A stretch of DNA of 64,000 nucleotides from Bacteroidales bacterium (GCA_017476575.1 JAFUZO010000003.1:1-64000), one strand, 5' to 3'. Numbered from the stretch's first letter, positions 26,934-36,023 are shown. Program-made: numbers and translations. Notes: generated from the letters alone by a model not told the origin.

Positions 26934-29900
26934 TTAGTTGAACAGATACTTGATACCGACGGAGGCATACCAGCACTGGCCGAGGGCATGATAAGGGACG
27001 AAGGTCTTCAGGTTGCCGTTGACCGCTGCAGGGGTGGAGAAGGTGGCATAGCCATCGGCATCCATCCCCTCATACTTGAGGATACGGGCGGCCTCGCCGA
27101 GTTCCGGGTTGAGGTATTTCGAGACACCCCAACTGGAGTTGAACAGGTTCAGCACGTTTTTTACATCCAGGCTGAGTTGGAGGGTGTTGGTGGTCTGGCC
27201 CACCTTCACGGTGAAATCGTGCTTGTAACTCAGGTCGATACGGTGGACCCACGGGGAATAGAGGCTGTAGGCCTCGGCGTACTCGCCCTGGTGCTTGCTG
27301 AGGTAACTGCTCTTGTGGACATAGTCCATGAAGCGGGTCGCATCATCCTCGGAGACGAAACGGAAGTCGCCATCGGCTACCTGGGCATCGGTCGGGATAT
27401 AGACGGCGTCGTAGTTGTAGCCGTCGCTGTTCATGTCGTTGGCCAGCATGTAGGAGTAGTTGTAGCCGCCACGCCAGGTCTCGTAGATGAAACTGTAGTG
27501 GTTGCCGCTCTTGTCATGATGCGTGAGGGAGGCCACGAAGCGGTCCGGGGTCACGTACTGGGAGTTGTGGAGTTTGATGTAGTTCGGACCCTCGGAGGTC
27601 GAGACATACGTGAAGGCGGACTCGGCGGCGGAACCCGGCATACCGGTGATTTCCTTGCTGACCGTGTGGGTATAGGCGGCCATGACGCTCAAGCCCTCGA
27701 CCGGCTGCGCGTTGAGGGTGACGTTGCCGGACCAGCCGTAACCCTTGGATGTATTCTCCAGGACGAAGGCCTTGGTGGTGGTGCGGAAGTCTTCCGGATA
27801 GATCGGACGGTTGTCGACACCGTTGAAGCGGGAGAAACCGCCGACGTCCTTCATGCTCCAGTCGGAGATGGAGACGGCGTTGATGGTCTTGTTGAAGATG
27901 CCCTCCGCCGTGACGGTAAACGGGAAGGACACCGGGATGGTGTAGTCGAAGGCGACAGAGGTCTTCCAGACCTGCGGCATCCGGAATTTCGGATCCACGG
28001 CGCTGATGGAGGAAGGCACGGTGCCGTCCTCAGGGGAGACGGTGGAGGGATAGCCCATGCCGGTCAACTTGTTGTAGAGGGCATTGATGGTCGGCTTGCC
28101 GTTCTCGGTCACCAGGCCGCCGGCGAACTGGGACATGTCGATGTAGCGGTTGCCCTTGTCGTCGGTCGTGTAGGCGCCGGTGTAGTTCTCGTAGCCGCGG
28201 ACAGCCTGGCCCTTGGCACCATCGTAGATCTTGGTGCTGCCGCTGAGTTGGGCCTGATACTGGACGAGACCGCCGTTGGTCGGCATGTTGGTGAAGAACA
28301 CGAGCGGGAGACGGCCGGAGAAGAGGCCGGTACCGCCGCGGACCTTCAGGCTCTTGTCACCGAAGACGTCATAGGTGAAGCCGACACGCGGAGAAAGGGT
28401 CACCTTGGAGGTGGGCCACTTGCCGGTATCGATGTGCTGCGCCGTGTAATCGTACTTCTTGGGATAGTAGGTCAGCCCCTGGATGGCGGCATTGGTCATC
28501 AGATCGCCGTTGTCGAAGAAGAGGCCGTCGACACGCAGGCCGGCGGTGAGTTTGAACTTGTCGCTCGCACTCCACTCGTCCTGGGCATAGACGCCCAGTT
28601 TGTGGAACTGGACACGGGCGGCCGGCTTCTGCTCGCCGTCATAACCGTAGGTGAGGCACACAATTTCCGGGGCGGCACCGCTCAGGAAGTCGGCCAGGGT
28701 GTTGTAACGGTAGTAGCCGGTACCGTTGCGCATGTACTGGTCGTCGGCCATCTGGTACTCGTAACTGATGCCTCCGGTGAGTTTGTGGGCGCCGAAGTAA
28801 TAGGTGAGGTCGTCCTTCACGTTGGCGACGGTGTTGTGGACCGCATTGTTCCAGGTGAAGAGTTCGTAGCCGAGGGCGATGTAGTTGTCGTCATCTTCGG
28901 TGATGTCGATGAACGGGAACTCGGAGGACTTGGAACCGCGGATGTCGTCCAGTTTGGAAAAGGTGGCCAGGAACTGGTTGGAGAGGTTGTCGGAAATCCG
29001 GCTGTTCAGGTCGACGGAGGCCGTGTGGACGATGTTCTGCATCGAGTACATCGCGTTGGCGTAGGACATGGCGTACTGGGAGGTACGGGCGTTGGGCATA
29101 CGGGTACCGCCGTCCATGGAGGAGGCGTTGGGGGCCACCCAGTAGTTGTTCAGCGTGTAGTTGTACCGCAGGGCCAGGTGATGCTTGTCGGTGATGTTCC
29201 AGTCCAGGCGGGCCAGGAGTTTGGTGTTGTCCTCATCGGCCGGGAAGGAGGTCCAGGAACCGGTGTCGTATCCGTACTTGCTCTGGACATGCTTGGAGAC
29301 CTGCTCCAAGTCGAAATTGCTGGCGCGGCTGATGTAGTTGTCGGCATCTGCCGTTCCGGGGTTGGCCTGTCCGGCGATACCGCCGGTGATGTCGGAACCT
29401 CTCCACCGGTTGGCGACCGTCGGGATGACGGACTTCTCGGCGTTGATGAAGAAGAAAAGTTTGTTCTTCACAATCGGGCCGCCGAGGGTGAGGCCGTAGG
29501 TGGTGGTGCGGTCCTTGTCGCGGGCGCCGGCAATCTGCTCGCCCTCGACGGCGTCACCACGCATGTTCTCGTTGCGGTGATACATGTAGGCCGTACCGCG
29601 GAAGGTGTTGGTACCGGACTTGGTGATGGCGTTTACGCCGCCGCCGATGAAGTTGGTCTGGCGGACATCATACGGGGAGATGACGACCTGCATCTCCTCG
29701 ATGGCGTCGATGGAAATCGGATTGCCGCCGCCGGGCAGGTTGGAACTCAGACCAAAGTTGTTGTTGAAGTTGGCACCGTCCACGGTGAAGTTGGCGGTAC
29801 GTCCGTCGGAACCGGCGAAACTCATGCCGTTGCCGCCGTACGGGGACAGGCGGGTGACGTCGGTGATGCTGCGGGAGACGGTCGGAAGGGCGAGCATCTG

Positions 29901-30335
29901 GTCCTGGGAGATGTTGGTGGAGGCTCCGGTCTTCTCCTGGGCCGCGAACTTGGAGGTCGGGGAGGCCACGACGACCGCTTCGCTGAGGAATTCGTTGGAT
30001 TCGTTGATCCGGGCGTTGAGGCTATAGGTTTCAGCGAGTTGCAGGACGATTCCGGTGTAATCGGTCTGCTGGTACCCCAGACAGGAGACCTCGACCCGGT
30101 AAGGGCCGCCGGTACGCATACCCTGGATGGTGTAGCGGCCGTCGGCGTTGGTCACGGCACCGTAAACGGTCCCGGAGGGCTCATGCTGGGCGAGGATGGC
30201 CGCACCGACGACAGGATCGCCATGCTGGTCGACGACGCGGCCGGAAAGGGCCGAAGTCGTCACCTGGGCATAGGCGACAGCGCCCGCAATCAGCGTAGTG
30301 AAAGCGAGCAGAAGGCTTTTGAAAGCGTTTCTCAT
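26934..30335 (-). CDS. Oar-like TonB-dependent receptor A (left arm of the invertible locus)
   Basis: A 1133-residue receptor. Signal peptide MRNAFKSLLLA...AYAQ, a carboxypeptidase-regulatory domain (about 25-115; LSGRVVDQHGDPVVGAAI, TNADGRYTIQGMRTGGPY), then an Oar-type plug (NFTVDGANFNNNFG, SIDAIEEMQVVISPYDVRQ, GGGVNAITKSGTNTFRG) and barrel ending in WYASVGIKYLFN. Its first 32 coding bases and the 27 bases before the ATG are identical, in inverted orientation, to those of receptor B at 31136. The -7 element TATCTTCG (30398-30405, minus) has no TTTG at -33 in this orientation, so the gene is predicted off here. The partner lipoprotein gene follows. Confidence 0.92.
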   Translation of the reverse strand: MRNAFKSLLLAFTTLIAGAVAYAQVTTSALSGRVVDQHGDPVVGAAILAQHEPSGTVYGAVTNADGRYTIQGMRTGGPYRVEVSCLGYQQTDYTGIVLQLAETYSLNARINESNEFLSEAVVVASPTSKFAAQEKTGASTNISQDQMLALPTVSRSITDVTRLSPYGGNGMSFAGSDGRTANFTVDGANFNNNFGLSSNLPGGGNPISIDAIEEMQVVISPYDVRQTNFIGGGVNAITKSGTNTFRGTAYMYHRNENMRGDAVEGEQIAGARDKDRTTTYGLTLGGPIVKNKLFFFINAEKSVIPTVANRWRGSDITGGIAGQANPGTADADNYISRASNFDLEQVSKHVQSKYGYDTGSWTSFPADEDNTKLLARLDWNITDKHHLALRYNYTLNNYWVAPNASSMDGGTRMPNARTSQYAMSYANAMYSMQNIVHTASVDLNSRISDNLSNQFLATFSKLDDIRGSKSSEFPFIDITEDDDNYIALGYELFTWNNAVHNTVANVKDDLTYYFGAHKLTGGISYEYQMADDQYMRNGTGYYRYNTLADFLSGAAPEIVCLTYGYDGEQKPAARVQFHKLGVYAQDEWSASDKFKLTAGLRVDGLFFDNGDLMTNAAIQGLTYYPKKYDYTAQHIDTGKWPTSKVTLSPRVGFTYDVFGDKSLKVRGGTGLFSGRLPLVFFTNMPTNGGLVQYQAQLSGSTKIYDGAKGQAVRGYENYTGAYTTDDKGNRYIDMSQFAGGLVTENGKPTINALYNKLTGMGYPSTVSPEDGTVPSSISAVDPKFRMPQVWKTSVAFDYTIPVSFPFTVTAEGIFNKTINAVSISDWSMKDVGGFSRFNGVDNRPIYPEDFRTTTKAFVLENTSKGYGWSGNVTLNAQPVEGLSVMAAYTHTVSKEITGMPGSAAESAFTYVSTSEGPNYIKLHNSQYVTPDRFVASLTHHDKSGNHYSFIYETWRGGYNYSYMLANDMNSDGYNYDAVYIPTDAQVADGDFRFVSEDDATRFMDYVHKSSYLSKHQGEYAEAYSLYSPWVHRIDLSYKHDFTVKVGQTTNTLQLSLDVKNVLNLFNSSWGVSKYLNPELGEAARILKYEGMDADGYATFSTPAAVNGNLKTFVPYHALGQCWYASVGIKYLFN

Positions 30336-30362
30336 AAGGTTGAACGGATAAATATTGATACT
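30304..30362. repeat. 59-bp inverted repeat (IR2), left copy
   Basis: Perfect reverse complement of 31109-31167. It covers the ribosome-binding region, start codon and first 32 coding bases of receptor A. Confidence 0.97.
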
Positions 30363-30382
30363 GAAATTTAATCTCTAATCTC

Positions 30383-30410
30383 TCACAAAATCCGTCGCGA
30401 AGATACGACC
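30383..30410. repeat. 28-bp inverted repeat (IR1), left copy: candidate recombination site
   Basis: Perfect reverse complement of 31068-31095. It contains the -7 element TATCTTCG (minus, 30398-30405) and a central TCGCGA. Size and position next to an Mpi-family invertase suit a crossover site for a serine invertase. Confidence 0.85.
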
Positions 30411-30411
30411 G

Positions 30412-30419
30412 TATATTTG
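30412..30419 (+). promoter_or_regulatory. -7 box of the invertase gene
   Basis: TATATTTG, a perfect TAnnTTTG match, starts 2 nt inside the putative invertible segment and 32 nt before the invertase ATG. Because it lies inside the segment it would move with the gene. Confidence 0.6.
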
Positions 30420-30443
30420 CCTACACTTTCAACCTTCAATGTT

Positions 30444-31046
30444 ATGATTTACGGATATATCAGAGTAAGCAGCGACCGGCAGACAGTCGAGAACCAACGG
30501 TACGAGATCGGATGCTTCTGCACCCGGGAGGGACTTTCGGTCGACGGATGGATCGAAGAGACCATCAGCGGTACCAAGAACTACAACAAGCGGGCGCTCG
30601 GCCCGCTCTTGGAACGGGTGGGAGAGGGCGACCTGATCATCTGCTCGGAACTGTCCCGCCTCGGCCGCAACCTGTTCATGATCATGGAGATCCTGCACAT
30701 CTGCATGGACAAAGGATGCCGGGTCTGGACCATCAAGGACGGCTATCGGCTCGGGGACGACATCCAGTCGAAGGTCCTGGCCTTCGCCTTCGGCCTCTCT
30801 GCCGAGATCGAGCGCAACCTCATCAGCCAGCGGACCCGGGAGGCGCTGGCCCGGCGGAAATCGGAGGGCGTGATGCTGGGCCGTCCCAAAGGCCGCAAGT
30901 CGGATGAGCGGCACTATAAGCTGTATCCGCAGAAGGCCCGCATCTCTGCCATGCTCAAGGCGGGCCTTTCCCGGCGTAAAATAGCGTATATCTGTAACAT
31001 AGACCTTTCTACGCTGTGTCGGTACATCAATACATTCCTCAAATAA
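30444..31046 (+). CDS. mpi: Mpi-family serine DNA invertase
   Basis: A 200-residue small serine recombinase. The start MIYGYIRVSS places the catalytic Ser at residue 9. Resolvase/invertase motifs follow: TVENQRYEI, WIEETISGTKN, ELSRLGRNL, WTIKDGYRLGDDIQSKVLAFAFGLSAEIERNLISQRT, then the GRPKGRK linker and a C-terminal helix-turn-helix. This closely matches the master DNA invertase Mpi of Bacteroides, which flips many promoters in trans. Here the gene lies wholly between perfect 28-bp inverted repeats (30383-30410 and 31068-31095), so it should invert a 657-bp segment that carries itself. The nearest targets are the two divergent TonB receptor genes. Confidence 0.95.
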   Translation: MIYGYIRVSSDRQTVENQRYEIGCFCTREGLSVDGWIEETISGTKNYNKRALGPLLERVGEGDLIICSELSRLGRNLFMIMEILHICMDKGCRVWTIKDGYRLGDDIQSKVLAFAFGLSAEIERNLISQRTREALARRKSEGVMLGRPKGRKSDERHYKLYPQKARISAMLKAGLSRRKIAYICNIDLSTLCRYINTFLK

Positions 31047-31050
31047 TATT

Positions 31051-31080
31051 TTTGTTTGTCAAAAAAAGGTCGTATCTTCG
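31051..31080 (+). promoter_or_regulatory. Candidate switchable promoter of receptor B, apparently ON
   Basis: TTTG at 31051-31054, an 18-nt spacer and TATCTTCG at 31073-31080 resemble the TTTG-N19-TAnnTTTG promoter. The -33 part lies inside the invertible segment and the -7 part lies in IR1. Inversion would bring this -33 element to receptor A and leave receptor B without one. Confidence 0.6.
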
Positions 31081-31095
31081 CGACGGATTTTGTGA
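31068..31095. repeat. 28-bp inverted repeat (IR1), right copy: candidate recombination site
   Basis: Perfect reverse complement of 30383-30410. It begins 22 nt after the invertase stop codon and bounds the putative invertible segment on the right. Confidence 0.85.
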
Positions 31096-31108
31096 AGGAC
31101 TGATTTTT

Positions 31109-31167
31109 AGTATCAATATTTATCCGTTCAACCTTATGAGAAACGCTTTCAAAAGCCTTCTGCTCGC
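31109..31167. repeat. 59-bp inverted repeat (IR2), right copy
   Basis: Perfect reverse complement of 30304-30362, covering the translation start of receptor B. The spacers between IR1 and IR2 differ in length (13 nt here, 20 nt on the left), so the two repeats are separate conserved blocks. Confidence 0.97.
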
Positions 31168-34100
31168 ATGCACTACGTTGTTTGCGGGTATTGTCGCCTA
31201 TGCCCAGGTGACAACCTCCTCCCTCAGCGGCAGGATTGTCGACAACCATGGCGAGGCCCTTGTCGGAGCCGCCGTCATCGCTGTCCACGGCCCTTCCGGC
31301 ACCGCCTACGGTGCTGTGACCAACGCTGACGGCCGCTACACCATCCAGGGTATGCGTCCGGGCGGTCCCTACGAGGTCACCGTCAGCCTCCTCGGCTACG
31401 AGGAGACCAAAATCCCCGGGGTCTCCCTCCAGCTTGGTGAAACCAAGAACGTATCCCCGGTCCTCAGCGAATCCTCCCTCTATTTGAGCGAGGCTGTGGT
31501 CGTCGCCCCTGCCGACGCCGGCAAGACCGGTGCCACGCAGGCCATCAACCGCAGTACCATCGAGGACATGCCCTCCATCACCCGCGGTATCGCCGATGTC
31601 GCCCGTGTCAACCCGTTCATCCGTACCAACGGTGACGGTGCCATGTCCATCGCCGGTGCCTCCAATAAGTACAACAGCTTCCAGATCGACGGCGCGATGA
31701 ACAACGACGTGTTCGGTCTCACCGCCACCGGCTCCAACGGCGGCCAGGCCGGCACCCAGCCCGTCTCCATGGAGACCATCGAGCAGGTCCAGGTGTCTAT
31801 CGCCCCGTTCGACGTCCGCCAGAGCGGCTTCACCGGCGGTTCCATCAACGCGATCACCAAGTCCGGTACCAACGAGTTCCACGGCAGCGTCTACGGCTTC
31901 GGCAACAACCAGAGCCTGATTGGCCGCTACACCCTCGCCAACGGCAACAAGAGCGCCAAGTACAATGAGCAGACCGAATACCAGGCGGGAGTCACCGTCG
32001 GAGGTCCGGTCATCAAGGACAAGCTCTTCTTCTTCGCCAGCTTCGAGCAGGCCGACAAGGAGTATCCGAACTCCTTCGGCGCCGGCAGCGAGCAGTCCAA
32101 GGTCGATGATACCATCGCCCAGCAGGTGGTCGACTTCATCAAGCAGAACGGCGGCTATACCGGAGCCCTTCCGAAGGACCTCCAGGTCTATACCAAGTCC
32201 AACAAGGTGACCGCCAAGCTCGACTGGAACATCAACCAGCGCAACCATGCCTCCTTCCGCTGGAGCCTTGTCGATGCCAAGCAGCTCAACTCCGTGAGCA
32301 CGGCCACCTATCTCGATGCCACCGACTACAGCTACGACTTCCTCTCCAAGACCAACTCCTTCGTCGGCGAACTCAACAGCCGGATCGGCGACAACCTCAA
32401 CAACGAATTCCGTGCCTCCTACGTCCGGGTCCGCGACAAGCGCAACCCGCTCGGCGATAAGTTCCCGATGTTCCAGATCAGCGGCGTGGGGGGCGGCACC
32501 CTCTGCCTTGGCAACGAGCGTTCCTCCGTGGCCAACCGCCTCGACCAGGACATCTTCACCCTGACTGACAACCTCTCCTGGTATCTCGGCAACCACACCG
32601 TCACCTTCGGTACCCACAACGAGTTCTACCGCTTCACCAACCTGTTCATCCAGGACATGTATGGTACGTACTACTTCAGCACCCCGGAAGACCTCTATGC
32701 CGGCAAGATCGCTCAGTACCGCTATGCCCACGCCGACACCAGCGTGCCCGGCATCACCGAGAACTGGGAGCCGACCTTCTGGTTCGCCCAGTTCGGCCTC
32801 TATGCCCAGGACAAGTGGGCGGTGACCGACAACCTCGACCTCACCTACGGCGTCCGCGTCGACATGCCGGTCTACATCGACAAGCCGACCGAGAACGAAG
32901 GCTTCACCACCTATGCCAAGTCCCAGAACTGGGATGTTGCCACCAACCAACTCCCGGCCACCAAACCGGTCTTCTCCCCGCGCCTCGGTTTCCGCTATGA
33001 CATCGCCGGCAACGGCAAGTACATCCTCCGTGGCGGCGCCGGCCTCTTCACCGGCCGTGTCCCGTTCGTCTGGATCTCCAACAACTTCTCCAACACCGGT
33101 GTCCAGCTGAAGACCATCAACATCCAGCGCTCCACCTCTGACGCCAATGCCGCCCTCCTCGACGGGATGACCGTCATCTACGATCCGAAGGGACAAGGTC
33201 CCAACGAGGCCCTCGTCTCCACCGACGGCGGCTCCCAGGTCATCAACGTCGTGGACAAGGACTACAAGGTTCCCCAGAACGCCCGTCTCGATCTCGGCTT
33301 CGACTTCAACGTGCTCGGCATCGACTGGACCGTGGAAGGCATCTACACCAAGACCATCAGCGACATCGCCTACTCCAACATGGCCTACGACCTCGACGGT
33401 GACAAGACGGTCGCTTCCGCCTATGGCCTGAGCTTCGACAACCGTCCGATGTTCAAGCGCATCACCTCCGGCACCCCGTATGCCAACATCTACAAACTCT
33501 ACAGCACCGACAAGGGGTACGGCTACAACTTCATGGTCCAGGCCGCCAAGTCCTTCGCCTTCGGTCTCGACGTGAACGCCTCCTACACCTACACCCAGTC
33601 CAAGAGCATCTTCAACGGCGGCTCCTCCGTCGCCCAGTCCAACTTCGCGTACAACTACCACCACACGAACCCGAACGCTCCCGAGCTGGCCAACTCCGCC
33701 TACAACATCCCTCATCAGATCAAGGTTTCCGCCTTCTACCACAAGTCCTACGGTCCTTGGACCACCACCATCGGCGGTATCTATGTCGGAACCTCCGGCG
33801 CCGCCTACTCCATCTACTACTATGGTGACCTCAACGGCGACTCCTCCAACGGCAACGACTTGATCTTCATCCCGACGGATGCCCAGGTCGACCAGATGAC
33901 CTTCCGTGCCGGTACCGGCAGCAACGCCCAGTACACTCCGGAGGTCCAGGCCGCCAACCTCAAGCAGTGGCTCGGCAGCACCTCCTATCTGAAGGACCAC
34001 CGCGGAGAATACTACGACCGCTATGCCGACAACATGCCCTTCGAGCACCATATCGACATCCACCTCGGCCAGAAGTTCAGCTTCAACGTCGGCAAGCAGG

Positions 34101-34321
34101 TCCACAGCATCGAACTCACCGCCGACATCGTTAACTTCACGAACCTCCTCAACCCCAAGTGGGGCCGCAGCTACGGCATGGGTATCAACAGCTACTCCAG
34201 CCCGATTTCCTACAGCGGCGGACAATTCCAGTTCCTCCACCCGGGTGACTACGACATGTTCTCCTACGCTGACTACCTCTCCCGCTGGAAGGCGCAGATC
34301 GGTCTCAAGTACACCTTCTGA
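31136..34321 (+). CDS. Oar-like TonB-dependent receptor B (right arm of the invertible locus)
   Basis: A 1061-residue receptor from the ATG at 31136; the open frame upstream runs through IR1 and is not coding. Signal peptide MRNAFKSLLLA...AYAQ, regulatory domain LSGRIVDNHGEALVGAAV, an Oar-type plug (SFQIDGAMNNDVFG, SMETIEQVQVSIAPFDVRQ, GGSINAITKSGTNEFHG) and a barrel ending in AQIGLKYTF. It is homologous to receptor A but well diverged in the barrel, so the substrates probably differ. Unlike receptor A it has no lipoprotein gene after it; a terminator follows at once. Confidence 0.93.
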   Translation: MRNAFKSLLLACTTLFAGIVAYAQVTTSSLSGRIVDNHGEALVGAAVIAVHGPSGTAYGAVTNADGRYTIQGMRPGGPYEVTVSLLGYEETKIPGVSLQLGETKNVSPVLSESSLYLSEAVVVAPADAGKTGATQAINRSTIEDMPSITRGIADVARVNPFIRTNGDGAMSIAGASNKYNSFQIDGAMNNDVFGLTATGSNGGQAGTQPVSMETIEQVQVSIAPFDVRQSGFTGGSINAITKSGTNEFHGSVYGFGNNQSLIGRYTLANGNKSAKYNEQTEYQAGVTVGGPVIKDKLFFFASFEQADKEYPNSFGAGSEQSKVDDTIAQQVVDFIKQNGGYTGALPKDLQVYTKSNKVTAKLDWNINQRNHASFRWSLVDAKQLNSVSTATYLDATDYSYDFLSKTNSFVGELNSRIGDNLNNEFRASYVRVRDKRNPLGDKFPMFQISGVGGGTLCLGNERSSVANRLDQDIFTLTDNLSWYLGNHTVTFGTHNEFYRFTNLFIQDMYGTYYFSTPEDLYAGKIAQYRYAHADTSVPGITENWEPTFWFAQFGLYAQDKWAVTDNLDLTYGVRVDMPVYIDKPTENEGFTTYAKSQNWDVATNQLPATKPVFSPRLGFRYDIAGNGKYILRGGAGLFTGRVPFVWISNNFSNTGVQLKTINIQRSTSDANAALLDGMTVIYDPKGQGPNEALVSTDGGSQVINVVDKDYKVPQNARLDLGFDFNVLGIDWTVEGIYTKTISDIAYSNMAYDLDGDKTVASAYGLSFDNRPMFKRITSGTPYANIYKLYSTDKGYGYNFMVQAAKSFAFGLDVNASYTYTQSKSIFNGGSSVAQSNFAYNYHHTNPNAPELANSAYNIPHQIKVSAFYHKSYGPWTTTIGGIYVGTSGAAYSIYYYGDLNGDSSNGNDLIFIPTDAQVDQMTFRAGTGSNAQYTPEVQAANLKQWLGSTSYLKDHRGEYYDRYADNMPFEHHIDIHLGQKFSFNVGKQVHSIELTADIVNFTNLLNPKWGRSYGMGINSYSSPISYSGGQFQFLHPGDYDMFSYADYLSRWKAQIGLKYTF

Positions 34322-34345
34322 TCCTGCCACCGGCAACCCATACGC

Positions 34346-34377
34346 AAGCCCGGCCCCTCTTCGGAGCCGGGCTTTTT
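34346..34377 (+). terminator. Rho-independent terminator of receptor B
   Basis: Arms AAGCCCGGC (34346-34354) and GCCGGGCTT (34366-34374) with a T-run, 24 nt after the stop codon. The remaining 140 nt before metK show nothing further. Confidence 0.9.
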
Positions 34378-34520
34378 GCATGGAGACCTGCCCGGAGACG
34401 GATCTTGGTTCCAGATGGAAGGTGCTTTCTCCCGGGGGACCACCTCATGAATCACAGTCCTGTGTCAGGACGGAGACAGTCATTCCCTCCACAAAAAAGG
34501 TCGATCTGCTGTCAATGCGG

Positions 34521-35813
34521 TCAGAGGCCGAAAGCTTCGCGGAGGCGGGGAACAGCATCAAGGAGTTCCCAGCCGAAGAACTGTACGATTTTCCGGTGTC
34601 CCTGGACCGTGACAGCCTGGGTGTAGGGCCTGCGCCCCATGTGTCCGTAGGCGGCCGTCGGGGCGTAGATCGGATTCTTCAGGCCGAACTGCTCGATGAT
34701 CCGGGCCGGGCGGAGGTCGAAGAGGCTGCGGACCCGGGCAGCGATTTCGCCGTCGGACAGGCCGCACTTCGCCGTACCATAGGTGTCCACGAAAACGCTG
34801 ACCGGTTCGGATACACCGATGGCATAGGCCAGCTGCACCAGGCATTCATCCGCCACACCAGCCGCCACAAGGTTCTTGGCGATGTAACGGGCCGCATAGG
34901 CTGCGCTGCGGTCGACCTTGGACGGGTCCTTGCCCGAAAAGGCTCCACCGCCATGGGCGCCCTTGCCGCCGTACGTGTCGACGATGATCTTGCGGCCTGT
35001 GAGGCCGGTATCACCGTGGGGGCCGCCGATGACGAACTTACCCGTCGGATTGACGTGGAGGATGAAACTGTGCACCAGGCGCGACGTCTCCTCCGGCAAA
35101 GCGGCCTTGAGGCGCGGGATAAGGATCTTCTCCACATCGAACCGGATCTTGGACTGCATCTCGAAATCTACCTTATCCTGACCATACTGGCGTACCGCCT
35201 CTTCATAGGTCATCTTGCCGAGCGAGGCCGGGACAAACTCGTCGTGCTGGGTGGAGATGACGATGGTATGGACCTTCACCGGCTGGTGGGTCTTTCCGTC
35301 ATACTCGATGGTGAACTGGGACTTGGCGTCGGGACGGAGGTAGGGCATCAGTCCCGGCTCCTTGTGGCGGATGTCGGCGAGGAGGCGCAAGGCCAGATGG
35401 CTCAGATACAGCGGGAGCGGCATGTAGTCCTCCGTGTCGCGGCAGGCGTAACCGAACATCATGCCCTGGTCGCCGGCGCCCTGGTCCTCCTTCTCGACTC
35501 CCCGGTTGATGTCGGCGCTCTGCTCATGCAGGGCGGAGAGCACCCCGCAGGAACTGGCGTCGAACATGTACTCGGCCTTGTTGTAGCCGATGCGGCGGAT
35601 GGTGTCCCGGACCGTCGTCTGGATATCCACATAGGCTTCAGACTTGACCTCACCCATGACCACAACCATGCCTGTGGAACAGAAGGTCTCACAGGCCACC
35701 TTGGATTCAGGGTCCCGACTCAGGAACTCGTCGAGGATGGCGTCACTGATCTGGTCCGCCACCTTGTCCGGGTGGCCCTCCGACACGGATTCTGATGTGA
35801 AAAGATAGTTCAT
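34521..35813 (-). CDS. metK: S-adenosylmethionine synthase
   Basis: A 430-residue enzyme making SAM from ATP and methionine. Diagnostic motifs: [22 protein letters not shown] at the N-terminus (ATP and Mg binding), [12 protein letters not shown], and [18 protein letters not shown] (the P-loop-like GGGAFSGKD). Length is normal for Bacteroidetes MetK. The gene is monocistronic and preceded by a strong-looking promoter and a SAM-II-like riboswitch, so it is probably repressed by its own product. Confidence 0.98.
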   Translation of the reverse strand: MNYLFTSESVSEGHPDKVADQISDAILDEFLSRDPESKVACETFCSTGMVVVMGEVKSEAYVDIQTTVRDTIRRIGYNKAEYMFDASSCGVLSALHEQSADINRGVEKEDQGAGDQGMMFGYACRDTEDYMPLPLYLSHLALRLLADIRHKEPGLMPYLRPDAKSQFTIEYDGKTHQPVKVHTIVISTQHDEFVPASLGKMTYEEAVRQYGQDKVDFEMQSKIRFDVEKILIPRLKAALPEETSRLVHSFILHVNPTGKFVIGGPHGDTGLTGRKIIVDTYGGKGAHGGGAFSGKDPSKVDRSAAYAARYIAKNLVAAGVADECLVQLAYAIGVSEPVSVFVDTYGTAKCGLSDGEIAARVRSLFDLRPARIIEQFGLKNPIYAPTAAYGHMGRRPYTQAVTVQGHRKIVQFFGWELLDAVPRLREAFGL

Positions 35814-35881
35814 CGCATAAAAAAATCAGCCCCATGCTATATGCGGAGGCTAAAAAACAAAACACTGATATGAAATGTCAT

Positions 35882-35926
35882 TTTAGCATTTTTTAACGTG
35901 GTTGCAAGCAAGCCAAATCTTTCCAC
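35882..35926 (-). ncRNA. SAM-II-like riboswitch in the metK leader
   Basis: On the minus strand GTGG and CCAC close a stem around ATTTGGC, TTGCTTGCAA and ACGTTA-like segments. The loop TTTGGC can pair with the downstream GCTAAA to make the H-type pseudoknot typical of SAM-II (loop U-rich strand, then AAAAAATGCTAAA). It lies 69 nt before the metK ATG and only about 8 nt after the predicted transcription start, as expected for a 5' leader. Found by pattern, not by covariance model. Confidence 0.75.
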
Positions 35927-35940
35927 ATATTCCGGGATGG

Positions 35941-35971
35941 CAAAGGTACAGATTTTTTCCGTATCTGCAAA
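35941..35971 (-). promoter_or_regulatory. metK promoter, full Bacteroidetes consensus
   Basis: On the minus strand TTTG (35968-35971), a spacer of exactly 19 nt and TACCTTTG (35941-35948). This is one of the two best promoters in the window. Transcription should begin near 35934. Confidence 0.85.
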
Positions 35972-36023
35972 TATTTTGTCACCCTTTGCCGCCCGGGAAC
36001 AGACGCCTATTTGCCGCGCACCC

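Noticed and set aside
25164..30371. A 1735-codon open frame on the plus strand opposite receptor A and the lipoprotein gene
   Set aside because: It is antisense to two well-supported genes, has a low-complexity Val/Gly/Asp composition typical of reversed high-GC codons, and has no recognisable domain.
31016..31135. Longer N-terminus for receptor B
   Set aside because: The extra 40 codons run through IR1 and the promoter, and the signal peptide begins exactly at the ATG at 31136.
30914..34381. A 1155-codon open frame on the minus strand opposite receptor B
   Set aside because: Same kind of antisense shadow; it would also overlap the invertase gene and IR1.
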